Shown here in pieces: positions 51,256-60,760 of a DNA stretch of 64,000 bases. Origin of the DNA: RYN-230 sp963844695 (GTDB lineage: Bacteria; Actinomycetota; Actinomycetes; Streptosporangiales; Streptosporangiaceae); contig CAWJPL010000002.1 of assembly GCA_963844695.1 (NCBI GenBank), positions 62,001 through 126,000 of the forward strand, read 5' to 3'. The translations under genes were made by a program, and so were the position numbers. Under the pieces are notes generated by a model, which had not been told where the DNA came from, ran no database searches, and worked only from the letters and a program-made list of their open reading frames with translations. The first letter of the stretch is position 1. Each line of letters starts with the position of its first letter.

Positions 51256-53115
51256 TTACGAGGCCGGGGCCAGCAGGGCCCGGACCGCGGCGCGGAGCGG
51301 GGTCATCCGGGACTGCGCCCGGCGGCGGGCCTCGGCCAGGCCGCCGGGCGCGACCGGCTCGGTGACCTCCAGGTAGGCCTTGAGCTTGGGTTCGGTGCCG
51401 CTGGGCCGCAACACGACCCGGGCGCCGTCCAGCCGGAGAATGAGCGCGTCCGTGGGCGGAAGGTCAGCACCGCCCGGGGCCAGGTCGGTGACGCTGCGGA
51501 CCGGGGACTCGCCCAGGGCGCCCGGCGCCGCGGCCCGCAACCCGGCCATGATCTCCCCAGGCGCCCGGGTCGGCAGCGTGAGCTGTGCGGTCAGGTGCAC
51601 CCCGTGCGCCTGCTCCAGCGCGTCCCAGCGGTCCAGCAGTGACTGCCCGGCCGCCCAGGCCCGGGCGGCCAGCCCGAGCAGGGCGATCGCGGCGCTGAAC
51701 CCGTCCTTATCCCGCACCACGTCACCGACCGCGTACCCGAGCGCTTCTTCGTATCCGAATACGAACCGCGTCCCCGGCAGGTGATCCGCGGCCCGGACGA
51801 TCCATTTGAAGCCAGTAAGGGTCTCCGCGAAACGGACTCCGGCCGAGTCGGCGATCTTGGACAGCAGCGACGACGACACCACGGTGGTCGCGGCCACTCG
51901 CAGCCCGGGGGCCGTCTGGTCCGGGCCGCCTGACCTCGTGGGCGCCGGCCTCGGTCCGGGGCCGCGTCGAGCACGAACGCCCCGAGCAGCCCGCCCACCT
52001 GGTCGCCGGTGAGCTTCCGCCAGCCGCCGCTGGCTTCCGGGTCGGGGACCGCCACCGCGAGCCGGTCACCGTCCGGGTCACTGGCCAGCACCAGGTCGGC
52101 GTCCAGACGGCGGGCGTCGGCCAGCGCGAGGTCGAGCGCCCCGGGTTCCTCCGGGTTGGGGAAGGACACCGTCGGGAAGTCCGGGTCGGCTCGGCCTGCG
52201 CGGGCACCGCGAGGTGAGGGCCCGGGCTGGGTTGGGGAAGGGCACCGTCGGGAAGGGGTCCGGCTCGGCCTGCGCGGGCACCACGTAGGGCGCCGGGTAC
52301 CCGGCCCGCTCGATGGCCCGCAGCATCAGCGGGCCCGCCACCCCGTGCAGGGAGGTGTAGACCACGCGCACGTCCCGGACCGGCCGCCGGGAGGCGGCAC
52401 ACCGGGGGAAGCGGCCAGGATCGCGTCCAGGTAGGCCTGGGCGATCTCGTCCCCGTGCCGGGTGATCAGCGGGCCTGTCGTCTGGCCCCAGCGGGATCTC
52501 CGGCAGCGGGCCCACGCTGTTGATCGCGGCCTCGATCTCGGCGTCCACGGGCGGGATGATCTGCGCGCCGTCGCCCAGGTAGAGCTTGTAGCCGTTGTCC
52601 GCGGGCGGGTTGTGGCTCGCCGTGATCATCACGCCGGCCGCGGTGGACAGATGCCGGATCGCGAAGGCCAGCAGGGGCGTGGGACTGCGGCCGGGCAGCA
52701 GGTGCACCGGGATGCCCGCCCCGGTCAGCACGGCCGCCGCCTCGCCGGCGAAGTCCGCCGAACGATGCCGGGCGTCCCAGCCGAGCACCACCCCCGTTCC
52801 GGGCGGCCGGTGCTCGTGCAGCCAGCGGGCCAGCCCCGCGGTCGCGGCCCGGACCACGGCGCGGTTCATCCGGTTCGGGCCCGCCCCCATCGCGCCGCGC
52901 AGGCCCGCGGTGCCGAACTCCAGCCGGCCGGCGAACCGGTCCGCCAGGTCCGCGGCGGCCGCGGCGCCGCTCGTCGTCCCCCCGGCGGCCGTGTCGAGCA
53001 GATCCTCCAGCTCGGCGCGGTCCGCGGCGTCCGGGTCGTCGGCGATCCAGGCCCGGGCCCGCTCCGCGAGCTCGGCGGGGATCCGGCTGACCAGGAGTCA
53101 TGGCGCCGGGGTCAT
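51256..53115 (-). CDS. Phosphoglucomutase/phosphomannomutase family (possible phosphopentomutase), multiply frameshifted
   Basis: Alpha-D-phosphohexomutase fold. Seen in order: LEFGTAGLRGAMGAGPNRMN, active-site loop GVMITASHNPPADNGYKLY, metal loop ASDPDGDRLAVAV, sugar loop FGYEEALGYAVGD and phosphate loop LRPSGTEPKLKAY. They lie in different frames, requiring at least four indels between about 51,900 and 52,450. A roughly 75-bp partial duplication (52153-52282) adds to the damage. The start is unclear: ATG 53115 overlaps the punA stop by four bases but is followed by an in-frame TGA at 53098-53100. Location after punA suggests it interconverts ribose-1-P and ribose-5-P. Confidence 0.75.
52153..52282. 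repeat. Imperfect direct duplication inside the mutase gene
   Basis: Copies at 52153-52208 and 52229-52282 share nearly all of about 54 bases (period about 75). Both encode the family segment around VPAQAEP...FPTV...FPNP, which normally occurs once. The insertion lengthens the protein by about 25 residues and contributes to frame loss. Confidence 0.8.
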
Positions 53116-53948
53116 ATCGTCCGGGGCAGCACCTGGGACAGCAGGTCGCCCATCCGGCCCGCGGCGGCCTGGCCCGCCGCGACCACGTCGGTGTGATCGA
53201 GTCCCGCCGCGGCCAGGCCCGCCGCGGGGTTGGTGACCAGCGAGATCGCCAGCACCTCCGCGCCGAGGTGGCGGGCCGCGATCGCTTCCAGCACGGTGGA
53301 CATGCCGACCAGGTCCGCGCCCAGGGTGGCGAGCATCCGGATCTCGGCGGGCGTCTCGTAGTGCGGGCCGGGCATGGCCGCGTACACGCCCTCGGCCAGG
53401 CTGGGGTCGGCCTCCCGGGCCAGGGCCCGCAGCCGCGCCGAGTACAGGTCGGTGAGGTCGGTGAACCGGGACGGGTATCCCTCCGGCGGCGCGCCCGGCC
53501 CGGCGAGCGGGGACCGGCCGGTGAGGTTGAGATGGTCCCGGACCAGGACCGGCTGGCCCACCTCGAAGTCCGCCGCGATCCCGCCCGCCGCGTTGGTCAG
53601 CGCGACGACCCGGCAGCCGGCCGCCACGGCGGTCCGCACGCCGTGCACGACCACGCTGGGCTGGTGCCCCTCGTACAGGTGCACCCGGCCGACCAGCGCG
53701 AGCAGCCGCAGCCCCGGTGTCACCATGGACAGGGCCAGGCCGGCGTGACCGGGCACGGTCGAGGGCGGGAAGCCGCCCAGGTCGGCGACCGGGACCTCGG
53801 TGACGGTGGCACCGAGGCCGCTGGCCAGCGCGTCGGCGGCCGGGGACCAGCCGGACCCGAGGACCACGGCCACGTCGTGCCGGGCCTGGCCGGTCAGCTC
53901 GGCGAGCCGCGCCGCGCTGGACGCCGCGGCCGCGAATGGGTCGGTCAT
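53112..53948 (-). CDS. punA: Purine nucleoside phosphorylase
   Basis: 278 residues, trimeric PNP family: purine nucleoside plus phosphate gives base plus (deoxy)ribose-1-P. Phosphate site VVLGSGWSPAAD and FPPSTVPGHAG; YEGHQPSVVVHGVR; base site ALTNAAGGI; EGVYAAMPGPHYETPAEIRML and the purine-contact SLVTNPAAG are intact. It lies between the nucleoside permease and mutase genes on the same strand. Confidence 0.93.
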   Translation of the reverse strand: MTDPFAAAASSAARLAELTGQARHDVAVVLGSGWSPAADALASGLGATVTEVPVADLGGFPPSTVPGHAGLALSMVTPGLRLLALVGRVHLYEGHQPSVVVHGVRTAVAAGCRVVALTNAAGGIAADFEVGQPVLVRDHLNLTGRSPLAGPGAPPEGYPSRFTDLTDLYSARLRALAREADPSLAEGVYAAMPGPHYETPAEIRMLATLGADLVGMSTVLEAIAARHLGAEVLAISLVTNPAAGLAAAGLDHTDVVAAGQAAAGRMGDLLSQVLPRTI

Positions 53949-53985
53949 GTCCTGTTCCCTGCTCGCCTCAAGATCTGCTGCCCGG

Positions 53986-55254
53986 TCATGCCTTCACGTA
54001 TGGTTGCCCGTCGGCCTTGGGCGGTCGGACCTTGCCGACCAGGCCCGCCACCGCGACGATCGTGACCAGGTACGGGGCCATCAGCAGGATGTTCGAGGGG
54101 ATGGGCACGTTGAGCGTGGCCAGGATGGACTGCAGCGAGGTCGAGAAGCCGAACAGCAGCGCGGCCGCGGTCGCGCCCAGCGGCGTCCACCGGCCGAAGA
54201 TCATCGCGGCCAGCGCGATGTAGCCCTCACCGGAGGACATGTCCTTGCCGAACGAGCCCACCTGGCCGATGGTCAGGAACGCCCCGCCGATCCCGGCGAT
54301 CAGCCCGCCCATGAGCACGTTCCGGTACCGGGTGGCCAGCACCTTGATGCCCACGGTGTCGGCCGCGGTCGGATGCTCGCCCACCGCCCGGACCCGCAGC
54401 CCCCACCGGGTGCGGAACAGGCCCACCTGGACCAGGGCGATCATCGCGTAGGTGATGTACAGGAAGATCGTCGAGTCGAAGAACACCGGGCCGATGATGG
54501 GGATGTCACCCAGCAGCGGGATCTTCACGCTGTCGAACGTGACCGGCGAGTTCAGCCGGTTCTGGTACGGGACCAGGGCCCGGTCGTACAGGTAGCCGGT
54601 CAGCCCGGAGGCGAACACGTTCAGCACCACGCCGAGGACGATCTGGTCGACCAGGAACTTGATGGCGAACACGGCCAGCACCCCGCCGAGCAGGCCGCCG
54701 GCCAGTGACCCGGCGATCAGCCCCAGCCAGAGCGAGCTGAAGGCGCTGGTGATCACGGCCGCGGCGAACGCGCCGACGAGCAGTTGCCCCTCGATCGCGA
54801 TGTTGATCACCCCGGACCGCTCGCACATGCAGCCGGCCAGGGCGCCGAGGATCAGCGGGATCGAGTAGACCAGCGTGCCCTGCAGCAGGTTGATGACGTT
54901 CAGCCCGGTGGAGTTCCCCGCGTCAGCCCAGCACAGCAGGGAGACGATGAAGCACAGGACCGCGCCGGCGATGCAGGCCCGGCGCCCGGCCCGGGACAAC
55001 GGCATCGTCGCCCGCAGCACCCCGATCGCGATCGAGACCGCGCCGAGCGCGTAGCACACCGCGGCCGCGGGCAGCACCAGGTTCGGCACGCCTACCTTCG
55101 CGCCGTACTGGACGAACACGAACGTCGCGTCGCCGTGGCTGAACAGGCCGAACAGCAGGATGTCGGCCAGGCCGAAGGCGACGAAGGTGGCCGAGGCGAT
55201 CAGCGTCCGGTTGACCGCCATCGTGGAGCGGACGGTCGTGGTCAGCGTGGTCAT
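53986..55254 (-). CDS. Nucleoside ABC transporter permease (second)
   Basis: About 422 residues with roughly ten hydrophobic helices. The core YSIPLILGALAGCMCERSGVINIAIEGQLLVGAFAA is diagnostic of the BmpA-associated permease family (YufQ/NupC). The ATG at 55254 is taken; a GTG at 55263 would add three residues and extend the overlap with the upstream permease gene (stop at 55251) from 4 to 13 bases. Confidence 0.9.
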   Translation of the reverse strand: MTTLTTTVRSTMAVNRTLIASATFVAFGLADILLFGLFSHGDATFVFVQYGAKVGVPNLVLPAAAVCYALGAVSIAIGVLRATMPLSRAGRRACIAGAVLCFIVSLLCWADAGNSTGLNVINLLQGTLVYSIPLILGALAGCMCERSGVINIAIEGQLLVGAFAAAVITSAFSSLWLGLIAGSLAGGLLGGVLAVFAIKFLVDQIVLGVVLNVFASGLTGYLYDRALVPYQNRLNSPVTFDSVKIPLLGDIPIIGPVFFDSTIFLYITYAMIALVQVGLFRTRWGLRVRAVGEHPTAADTVGIKVLATRYRNVLMGGLIAGIGGAFLTIGQVGSFGKDMSSGEGYIALAAMIFGRWTPLGATAAALLFGFSTSLQSILATLNVPIPSNILLMAPYLVTIVAVAGLVGKVRPPKADGQPYVKA

Positions 55255-56576
55255 GCGTTCCACCCTTTGGCGACGTTCTCGCTCAGGCCGGCCGCCCGGG
55301 CCCGGCGCAGCCGGAACATGGCCCGGATCAGCGGCGGCGCGGCGACGAACAGGACGATGAGGGACTGGATGACGGTGACGATGTTGACCGGGATCTGGGT
55401 GGCCGCCTGCATCTGCACGCCGCCGGCGTGCAGCGCGCCGAACAGCAGCGCGGACAGCACGATGCCCAGCGGCCGGGCCCGGCCGAGCAGGGCCACGGTG
55501 ATGCCGTCGAAGCCGTAGGTGCCGTAGCTCTGGAAGTTCAGCTGGTAGTCGGTGCCCTGGATGACCGAGGAGGCGGCCAGCCCGGCCAGCCCGCCGGCCA
55601 GCAGCATGACCAGCACCCAGCTGCGCTCCACGCTCATCCCCGCGGTCCGGGCCGCGCTCGGGTTGGCCCCGACCGTGCGGAACTCAAAGCCCGTGGTGCT
55701 GCGCTCCAGCAGCCACCACACCCCGGCCGCGGCGGCCAGCGCGAGCAGGAACCCGGCGTTGACCCGCAGGCTGGGGCCGGCGATGTGCCACAGCCGCGAG
55801 TCGATCGCGATCACCGGGCTGATCAGGTTGGTGCTGTGCGGCTGCTGCAGCGAGCTGGTGCCCAGGATGTAGGCCAGGAAGTAGTACATGACGTAGTTGA
55901 GCATGATCGTCACGACGACCTCGTGCGCCCCGGTGCGGGCCTTCAGCTCACCGACGATCCAGCCGATCACCGCCCCGCCGGCGAACGCGCCGAGGACACA
56001 GACGATCACGTGGATGACCGGCGGCAGGCTCACCCCGAAGCCGAGCCAGGTGGCCACGATCGCGCCGCCGATCCACTGGCCGGCCGCCCCGATGTTGAAC
56101 AGGCCGGCCCGGAAGGCCAGGCCGACCGACAGGCCGGTGAGGATCAGCGGGGTGGCGTTGACCGCGGTCTCGGACAGCGGGTTGAACACCGCGCTGATGT
56201 AGCCGTCGTGCAGGGCGGTGGCCAGGGACGCCTGCTGGAAGACGGCCGCGACCGTGTGCGGGTTGATGATGGCGCCCTCGAACATGGCCACGTACGCGTC
56301 CGCGGCCGAGTCCCAGGCCTGGGCGATCGCGTTGCCGGGGTCGGCGAAGAAGGATCCCCACGCCTGCAGCACCTGCGGGTCGGTGAACGCGATCAGCAGG
56401 CCGCCCAGGAACAGGGCCACGGCGATGGCCAGGATCGTGACCACCACCGAGTTGCCCTCGAGGATGGCGCCGATCACCGCATGGCCGAACTGCCCCCGGC
56501 CGCGCGGGGACGGGCTGGCCTGGTCGGCGGCGGGCTCTGCGGCCGCCGGTGTCGGGGGCGGCGCTGGCTCGCTCAT
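55251..56576 (-). CDS. Nucleoside ABC transporter permease (first)
   Basis: 441 residues. After a Pro/Ala-rich cytoplasmic leader come several helices and the family core ILTGLSVGLAFRAGLFNIGAAGQW (split here), then LKARTGAHEVVVTIMLNYV and FDGITVALLGRARPLGIVL. This is the YufP/NupB type. It is 52 bp after the ATPase gene. Confidence 0.9.
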   Translation of the reverse strand: MSEPAPPPTPAAAEPAADQASPSPRGRGQFGHAVIGAILEGNSVVVTILAIAVALFLGGLLIAFTDPQVLQAWGSFFADPGNAIAQAWDSAADAYVAMFEGAIINPHTVAAVFQQASLATALHDGYISAVFNPLSETAVNATPLILTGLSVGLAFRAGLFNIGAAGQWIGGAIVATWLGFGVSLPPVIHVIVCVLGAFAGGAVIGWIVGELKARTGAHEVVVTIMLNYVMYYFLAYILGTSSLQQPHSTNLISPVIAIDSRLWHIAGPSLRVNAGFLLALAAAAGVWWLLERSTTGFEFRTVGANPSAARTAGMSVERSWVLVMLLAGGLAGLAASSVIQGTDYQLNFQSYGTYGFDGITVALLGRARPLGIVLSALLFGALHAGGVQMQAATQIPVNIVTVIQSLIVLFVAAPPLIRAMFRLRRARAAGLSENVAKGWNA

Positions 56577-56628
56577 CCGGGCTCACCTCCGTCGTCCGCC
56601 GGGTCGCCGTTCGCCGCCCCCGGGGGCG

Positions 56629-58293
56629 CTACGTCGGGGGGCGCCGGATCGGCCGGGCGCCGGCGTCGGGGGGCGCTGCAGCGGCGGGCGGTCCGGTGTC
56701 CGGGACGCCGATGCCGAGCAGGCCCGAGGCCATCAGGCCGGTCTCGGCGCCGGCCGCGCCCAGGCCGTCGCCGTGGCGGGACGCGGCCGCGTCGGCGTCG
56801 GTCGCGCCGGCCATCAGCATGCCGAGTTCCTCCGCGGGGACGTCCGGGTCCCGGAAGCCGGTGATCTTCCCCTCGTACATGACCGCGATCCGGTCGGACA
56901 GGGCGTAGATCTCGTCCAGCTCCGAGGAGATGATCAGCACCGCCACGCCCTGGTCCCGCTCCTCCACGATGCGCCGGTGCACGAACTCGATGGAACCCAC
57001 GTCCAGGCCGCGGGTCGGCTGGCTGGCCACCAGCAGCCGGATGTCCCGGCCGATCTCCCGGGCCAGGATGACCTTCTGCTGGTTGCCGCCGGACAGCGTG
57101 CCCGCCGCGGTCGCGGTCGAGGTGGTGCGGATGTCGAAGTCGGCCACCCGCTCGGTCGCGGTCTTGTGGATCGTGCCGAGGTTCAGCGCGATCCCCGACG
57201 AGTAGGCCGGCTCGTTGTAGACGTCCAGGACGAGGTTGTCGGCCACTGAGAACCCGGCGACCAGCCCATCTTCCTGGCGGTCCTCGGGGATGTAGCCGAT
57301 CCCCGCACGCAGCCGCTGCCGCGGGGTGGCGCGGGTGAGGTCCCGGCCCTCCAGCCGGACCGAGCCCCCGGCGGCCGGCAGCAGGCCGAGCAGGGCCTCG
57401 CACAGCTCGGTCTGCCCGTTGCCCTGCACCCCGGCCACGCCGAGGATCTCACCCGCCCGGACCTGGAACGACACGCCGTCCAGGGCGGGCCTGCCTTCGT
57501 CGCCCGCCACCGTGAGGTCCTGCACGTCGAGGCAGACCTCGCCCGGCCTGGCCGGCGGCTTGGTCACCCGCAGCTGCACCGACCGGCCGACCATCAGCGA
57601 GGCCAGCTCGGCGTCGCTCGCGGTCGGCGGCCGCTGGCCGACCACCTGGCCGCGGCGGATGACCGTGATGATGTCGGCGATCTCCTGGACCTCTTTGAGT
57701 TTGTGCGAGATGAACACGATGGACCGGCCGCCGGCCCGCAGGTCCCGCATGATCCGGAACAGTTCCTCGGTCTCACCGGGGGTCAGCACCGAGGTGGGCT
57801 CGTCCAGGATGAGCACGTTGGCCTCACGCATCAGGGCCTTGACGATCTCCACCCGCTGCTGCACGCCCACGGGGAGGTCTTCGACCAGCGCGTCCGGGTT
57901 GACCTGCAGCCCGTACTGTTCGGACAGCTCGCGCACGTCCCGGCGGGTCCGCCGCCGGTCGAGCAGGCCGAGCGCGCGGGTGCGCTCCATGCCCAGGGTG
58001 ACGTTCTCGGCCACGGTGAACACCGGGACCAGCATGAAATGCTGGTGCACCATGCCGATGCCGGCCTGGATCGCGTGGCTCGGCGAGCCGAGGTTCTGCG
58101 GCTGGCCGTCGATCAGGATCTCGCCCTCGTCCGGCTGGGTCAGCCCGAACAGGACGTTCATCAGGGTGGTCTTGCCTGCGCCGTTCTCGCCGAGCAGCGC
58201 GTGGATCTGGCCCGGTTCCACGGTCAGGTCGATGTGGTCGTTGGCCACGAGGCTGCCGTAGCGCTTCGTGATCCCCTTCAGCTCAAGCTTCAC
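56629..58293 (-). CDS. Nucleoside ABC transporter ATPase, dual-domain
   Basis: 554 residues with two fused ATPase domains as in YufO/NupA and ribose-type importers. Domain 1: GENGAGKTTL, LPVGVQQRVEI, LILDEPTSVLTP. Domain 2: VQGNGQTELC, LSGGNQQKVILAREI and the degenerate Walker B LLVASQPTRGLDV. The last 60 residues are an Ala/Pro/Gly-rich extension absent from the family core. A GTG start with GGGAGG upstream. Separated from bmpA by a strong hairpin. Confidence 0.92.
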   Translation of the reverse strand: MKLELKGITKRYGSLVANDHIDLTVEPGQIHALLGENGAGKTTLMNVLFGLTQPDEGEILIDGQPQNLGSPSHAIQAGIGMVHQHFMLVPVFTVAENVTLGMERTRALGLLDRRRTRRDVRELSEQYGLQVNPDALVEDLPVGVQQRVEIVKALMREANVLILDEPTSVLTPGETEELFRIMRDLRAGGRSIVFISHKLKEVQEIADIITVIRRGQVVGQRPPTASDAELASLMVGRSVQLRVTKPPARPGEVCLDVQDLTVAGDEGRPALDGVSFQVRAGEILGVAGVQGNGQTELCEALLGLLPAAGGSVRLEGRDLTRATPRQRLRAGIGYIPEDRQEDGLVAGFSVADNLVLDVYNEPAYSSGIALNLGTIHKTATERVADFDIRTTSTATAAGTLSGGNQQKVILAREIGRDIRLLVASQPTRGLDVGSIEFVHRRIVEERDQGVAVLIISSELDEIYALSDRIAVMYEGKITGFRDPDVPAEELGMLMAGATDADAAASRHGDGLGAAGAETGLMASGLLGIGVPDTGPPAAAAPPDAGARPIRRPPT

Positions 58294-58411
58294 CGACCGC
58301 CTCCCGGAGCGTTATTCAATACCGGCTAGCGAGCGCAGGCCAGCGGCCTGCGCGACCGGTCGGTGCGGGGTGGATTGAATGACGCGACTCCTCAGGTAAC
58401 ACAGCGCCAGC

Positions 58412-58442
58412 GTGACCCGGGCGGGGTCCCCGCCCGGGTCAC
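58412..58442 (-). terminator. Attenuating hairpin between bmpA and the transporter genes
   Basis: Near-perfect 14-15 bp stem, GTGACCCGGGCGGGG against its complement with a minimal loop, 24-54 bases downstream of the binding-protein stop. It would end or stabilise most transcripts there, giving more binding protein than membrane components, a usual arrangement for ABC importers. Confidence 0.7.
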
Positions 58443-58465
58443 GCGCAGCCAACCTATCGGCCGGG

Positions 58466-59569
58466 TTACACCGGGCTCTTGGTGGGCGTCTTGATGCTGC
58501 CGTTCTCGATGCCCGTCTTAATCTTGGCCAGCTCGGACTGCAGCGCGGCCGGGACCTTGCTGGCGAAGTCGTGGTACGGGGCCAGCGTCACTCCGCCGTT
58601 GGCCAGCGTGCCGATGTAGTTGCCGCCCTTGAACGTGCCGTGCGCCGCGTTCAGCACCGCGGTCTTCACCGCCGTCTGAATGCCCTTCTCCACGCTGGTG
58701 ATGAAGTACTTGCAGTACTGCGCGGCGCTCACGCAGCCGTCGGTGTCCACCCACATCATGTTGACGTTGTGGCCCTGCTGGTCCGCGGTCTGCACGGCCT
58801 TGGCCGCACCGAGGCCGACGTTCCCGGCGACCGGGAAGATGATGTCGGCGCCTTCCTGGATGAACGTGTTGGTCAGGGTCAGGCCCTTGGTCTGGTTGGT
58901 GAAGTCGCCGGTGAAGTTCCCGTTCTGCGTCTTCTCGTTCCAGCCGAGCACCTTCACGTTCGTGTGGTGCTGGGCGTTGTAGTACTGCACGCCGTCCCAG
59001 AACCCGTCCATGTAGATGGTGACCGTGGGCAGCTTCTCACCGCCGAACGTGGCCACCTTCCTGGTCTTGCTCATCCCCGCGGCCAGGTAACCGCCGAGGA
59101 AGCCGTCCTGGACCGTGTCGAACAGCAGCGCGTCCACGTTCTTCAGCGCCGGCGTGTAGTTGTTGTCGACGATCGCCATCTTCTGGCTCGCGTGCGCCTT
59201 GGCCGCGCTCTGCGTGGCGGCGGCCATCAGGAAGCCGACGGTGACGATGATCCCGCACTTCTGCTGGATGAACGCGTTGATGTTCGGCACGTAGTCGCTC
59301 TGGGAGTTGGACTGCAGGTACTTCACCGCGACGCCGCTCGGGTCGGCCGACTGCGCCTCCTGCATGCCCTGCCACGACGACGCGTTGAACGAGCGGTCGT
59401 CGATGCCGCCGGTGTCGGTGACCATGCACCCCTTGAAGCTGGCTGCTGCCGCGCTGCTCGATGCGCTACTTGACGACGAGCCAGACGGGCCAGACGTGCT
59501 GCTACCGCACGCCGCGGCGAGCAGCGCCAGTGCGCTGAGGGCCGCGATGGCCGGGACCGTTCGTCTCAC
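58466..59569 (-). CDS. bmpA: BMP-family nucleoside-binding lipoprotein
   Basis: 367 residues. Signal peptide with lipobox LAAAC (about 18-22), Ser-rich linker, then the BMP/PnrA fold: VTDTGGIDDRSFNASSWQGMQEA, IVTVGFLMAAAT, GGYLAAGM, FIQEGADIIFPVAGNVGLGA and MWVDTDGCVSAAQYC. PnrA/BmpA relatives bind purine or pyrimidine nucleosides. The GTG at 59569 was chosen because AGGAGG lies five bases upstream; an upstream ATG at 59608 would spoil the signal peptide. Confidence 0.93.
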   Translation of the reverse strand: MRRTVPAIAALSALALLAAACGSSTSGPSGSSSSSASSSAAAASFKGCMVTDTGGIDDRSFNASSWQGMQEAQSADPSGVAVKYLQSNSQSDYVPNINAFIQQKCGIIVTVGFLMAAATQSAAKAHASQKMAIVDNNYTPALKNVDALLFDTVQDGFLGGYLAAGMSKTRKVATFGGEKLPTVTIYMDGFWDGVQYYNAQHHTNVKVLGWNEKTQNGNFTGDFTNQTKGLTLTNTFIQEGADIIFPVAGNVGLGAAKAVQTADQQGHNVNMMWVDTDGCVSAAQYCKYFITSVEKGIQTAVKTAVLNAAHGTFKGGNYIGTLANGGVTLAPYHDFASKVPAALQSELAKIKTGIENGSIKTPTKSPV

Positions 59570-59952
59570 GAAAACCTCCTGATCCGGGGCGGTTGACACC
59601 GCCTGCATCTTCCGGCGCGGCCGCAGCCGCCTCTCCGGGGGGTGGCTCGTGCCACCCGCAGGGCCGCCGGTGGCCCCCCATTCCGCCCGGTACGCGGGAC
59701 CTTGGAGATCCCAAACGCCCCGCTCTGGGATGTCCGCAGGTTAGACCTGGTAGGGCAGCCAGGGAAGCGCTGACAGGCGGCCGCCGCCGTCCCGTTGCCA
59801 AATCGAAATCAGCGCGTTCGGCCACGAGGCACGCGGTGATCATTTGGCCCGGTACGCGGCGCCACGCGCTTCAGCTAAGCCGCGGGCACTTCAGCTCGCC
59901 AGCGCCCCTGGTGAGGGGCGGGCGCCGGCCGTGCCGCGGGTAAGTTGGCGGG
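59570..59952. other. 383-bp divergent promoter region of the nucleoside locus
   Basis: No supported gene. It separates the bmpA transport operon from the salvage operon. It holds two adjacent hairpins about 70-110 bp before bmpA and a moderately AT-rich patch at about 59,795-59,850 likely to contain promoter elements. Confidence 0.6.
59640..59676 (-). promoter_or_regulatory. Tandem hairpins in the bmpA leader
   Basis: Stem 1: GGGTGGC/GCCACCC with a 4-base loop (59640-59657). Stem 2: GGGCC/GGCCC with a 6-base loop (59661-59676). If transcription starts upstream they form a structured 5' leader 70-107 bases before the GTG. No known riboswitch class was recognised; paired hairpins also resemble ANTAR targets in outline. 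Confidence 0.35.
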
Positions 59953-60333
59953 ATGGATGAGAACCGGGCCCAGCGGGTGGCCGACGCGTTGCGGGAGCGT
60001 GGCATCGACGCGCATCTGGAGAACGCCGGGATCGACATTTACGGGGTGCGGGTCGTACTGCCCGACCGCCGTGAAGCGATCTGGGGCAACGAGGGCACCG
60101 CGTCTTTGGAGGCTGAGGTGCTGCTGGACGGGGACCTGGTCGGCTTCGTGCCGGAGATCCCTGGCTCGGAGGCCTTCGACGACGCGCAGGTCGTGGACGC
60201 CATCGCGCGGGCCGACTACGACCAGCCGGAAGGCCGGGAACGCCCGAAGGCCCCGCCCCCCGGGGAGCCCCTGGCGCCGGAGGGCGGGCTGTTCCGCCGC
60301 TTCATGGGCGGCTTCCGGGAAGGCTCCGAATAA
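59953..60333 (+). CDS. Hypothetical small acidic protein
   Basis: 126 residues, acidic, with the start MDENRAQRVADALRERGIDA and a central YGVRVVLPDRREAIWGNEGTASLEAEVL that looks like a compact alpha/beta domain; the tail is Pro/Gly-rich. No known family was recognised. It is first in the salvage gene run, 31 bp before cdd. Confidence 0.6.
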   Translation: MDENRAQRVADALRERGIDAHLENAGIDIYGVRVVLPDRREAIWGNEGTASLEAEVLLDGDLVGFVPEIPGSEAFDDAQVVDAIARADYDQPEGRERPKAPPPGEPLAPEGGLFRRFMGGFREGSE

Positions 60334-60364
60334 CCAGGACCGATCGCGCCACGGAGGCTGCTGC

Positions 60365-60760
60365 ATGATCGACTGGGCGGGGTTGCGGGCCGCGGCCACC
60401 GAGGTGGCCCAGCGGGCCTACGCGCCGTATTCGCGGTTGCGGGTCGGCGCGGCCGGCCAGGCCGAGGACGGGCGGATCGTCACCGGCTGCAACGTCGAGA
60501 ACGCCTCGTTCGGGCTTACCTTGTGCGCCGAGTGCGGGCTGGTCAGCGCGCTGCACGCGACGGGAGGCGGCCGGCTCGCCGCGGTCAGCGTGGTCGCCGG
60601 GGACGGCGAGCCGCTGGTGCCGTGCGGACGGTGCCGCCAGCTGCTGCTGGAGGCGGGCGGCCCGGGCCTGCTGCTGGACACCGAGGCCGGCCCCCGGGAG
60701 CTGGGTGAGCTGCTGCCGGGCGCGTTCACCGGCACCGACCTGAGCGCCCGCCGTGACTGA
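60365..60760 (+). CDS. cdd: Cytidine deaminase
   Basis: 131 residues, tetrameric Cdd type. Zinc and catalytic motif C54-A-E56 (LCAECG) and PCGRCRQ (C87, C90) are intact; substrate segment GCNVENASFG is present. GGAGG lies seven bases before the ATG. It overlaps deoA by eight bases. Converts (deoxy)cytidine to (deoxy)uridine, a substrate of pyrimidine nucleoside phosphorolysis. Confidence 0.94.
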   Translation: MIDWAGLRAAATEVAQRAYAPYSRLRVGAAGQAEDGRIVTGCNVENASFGLTLCAECGLVSALHATGGGRLAAVSVVAGDGEPLVPCGRCRQLLLEAGGPGLLLDTEAGPRELGELLPGAFTGTDLSARRD

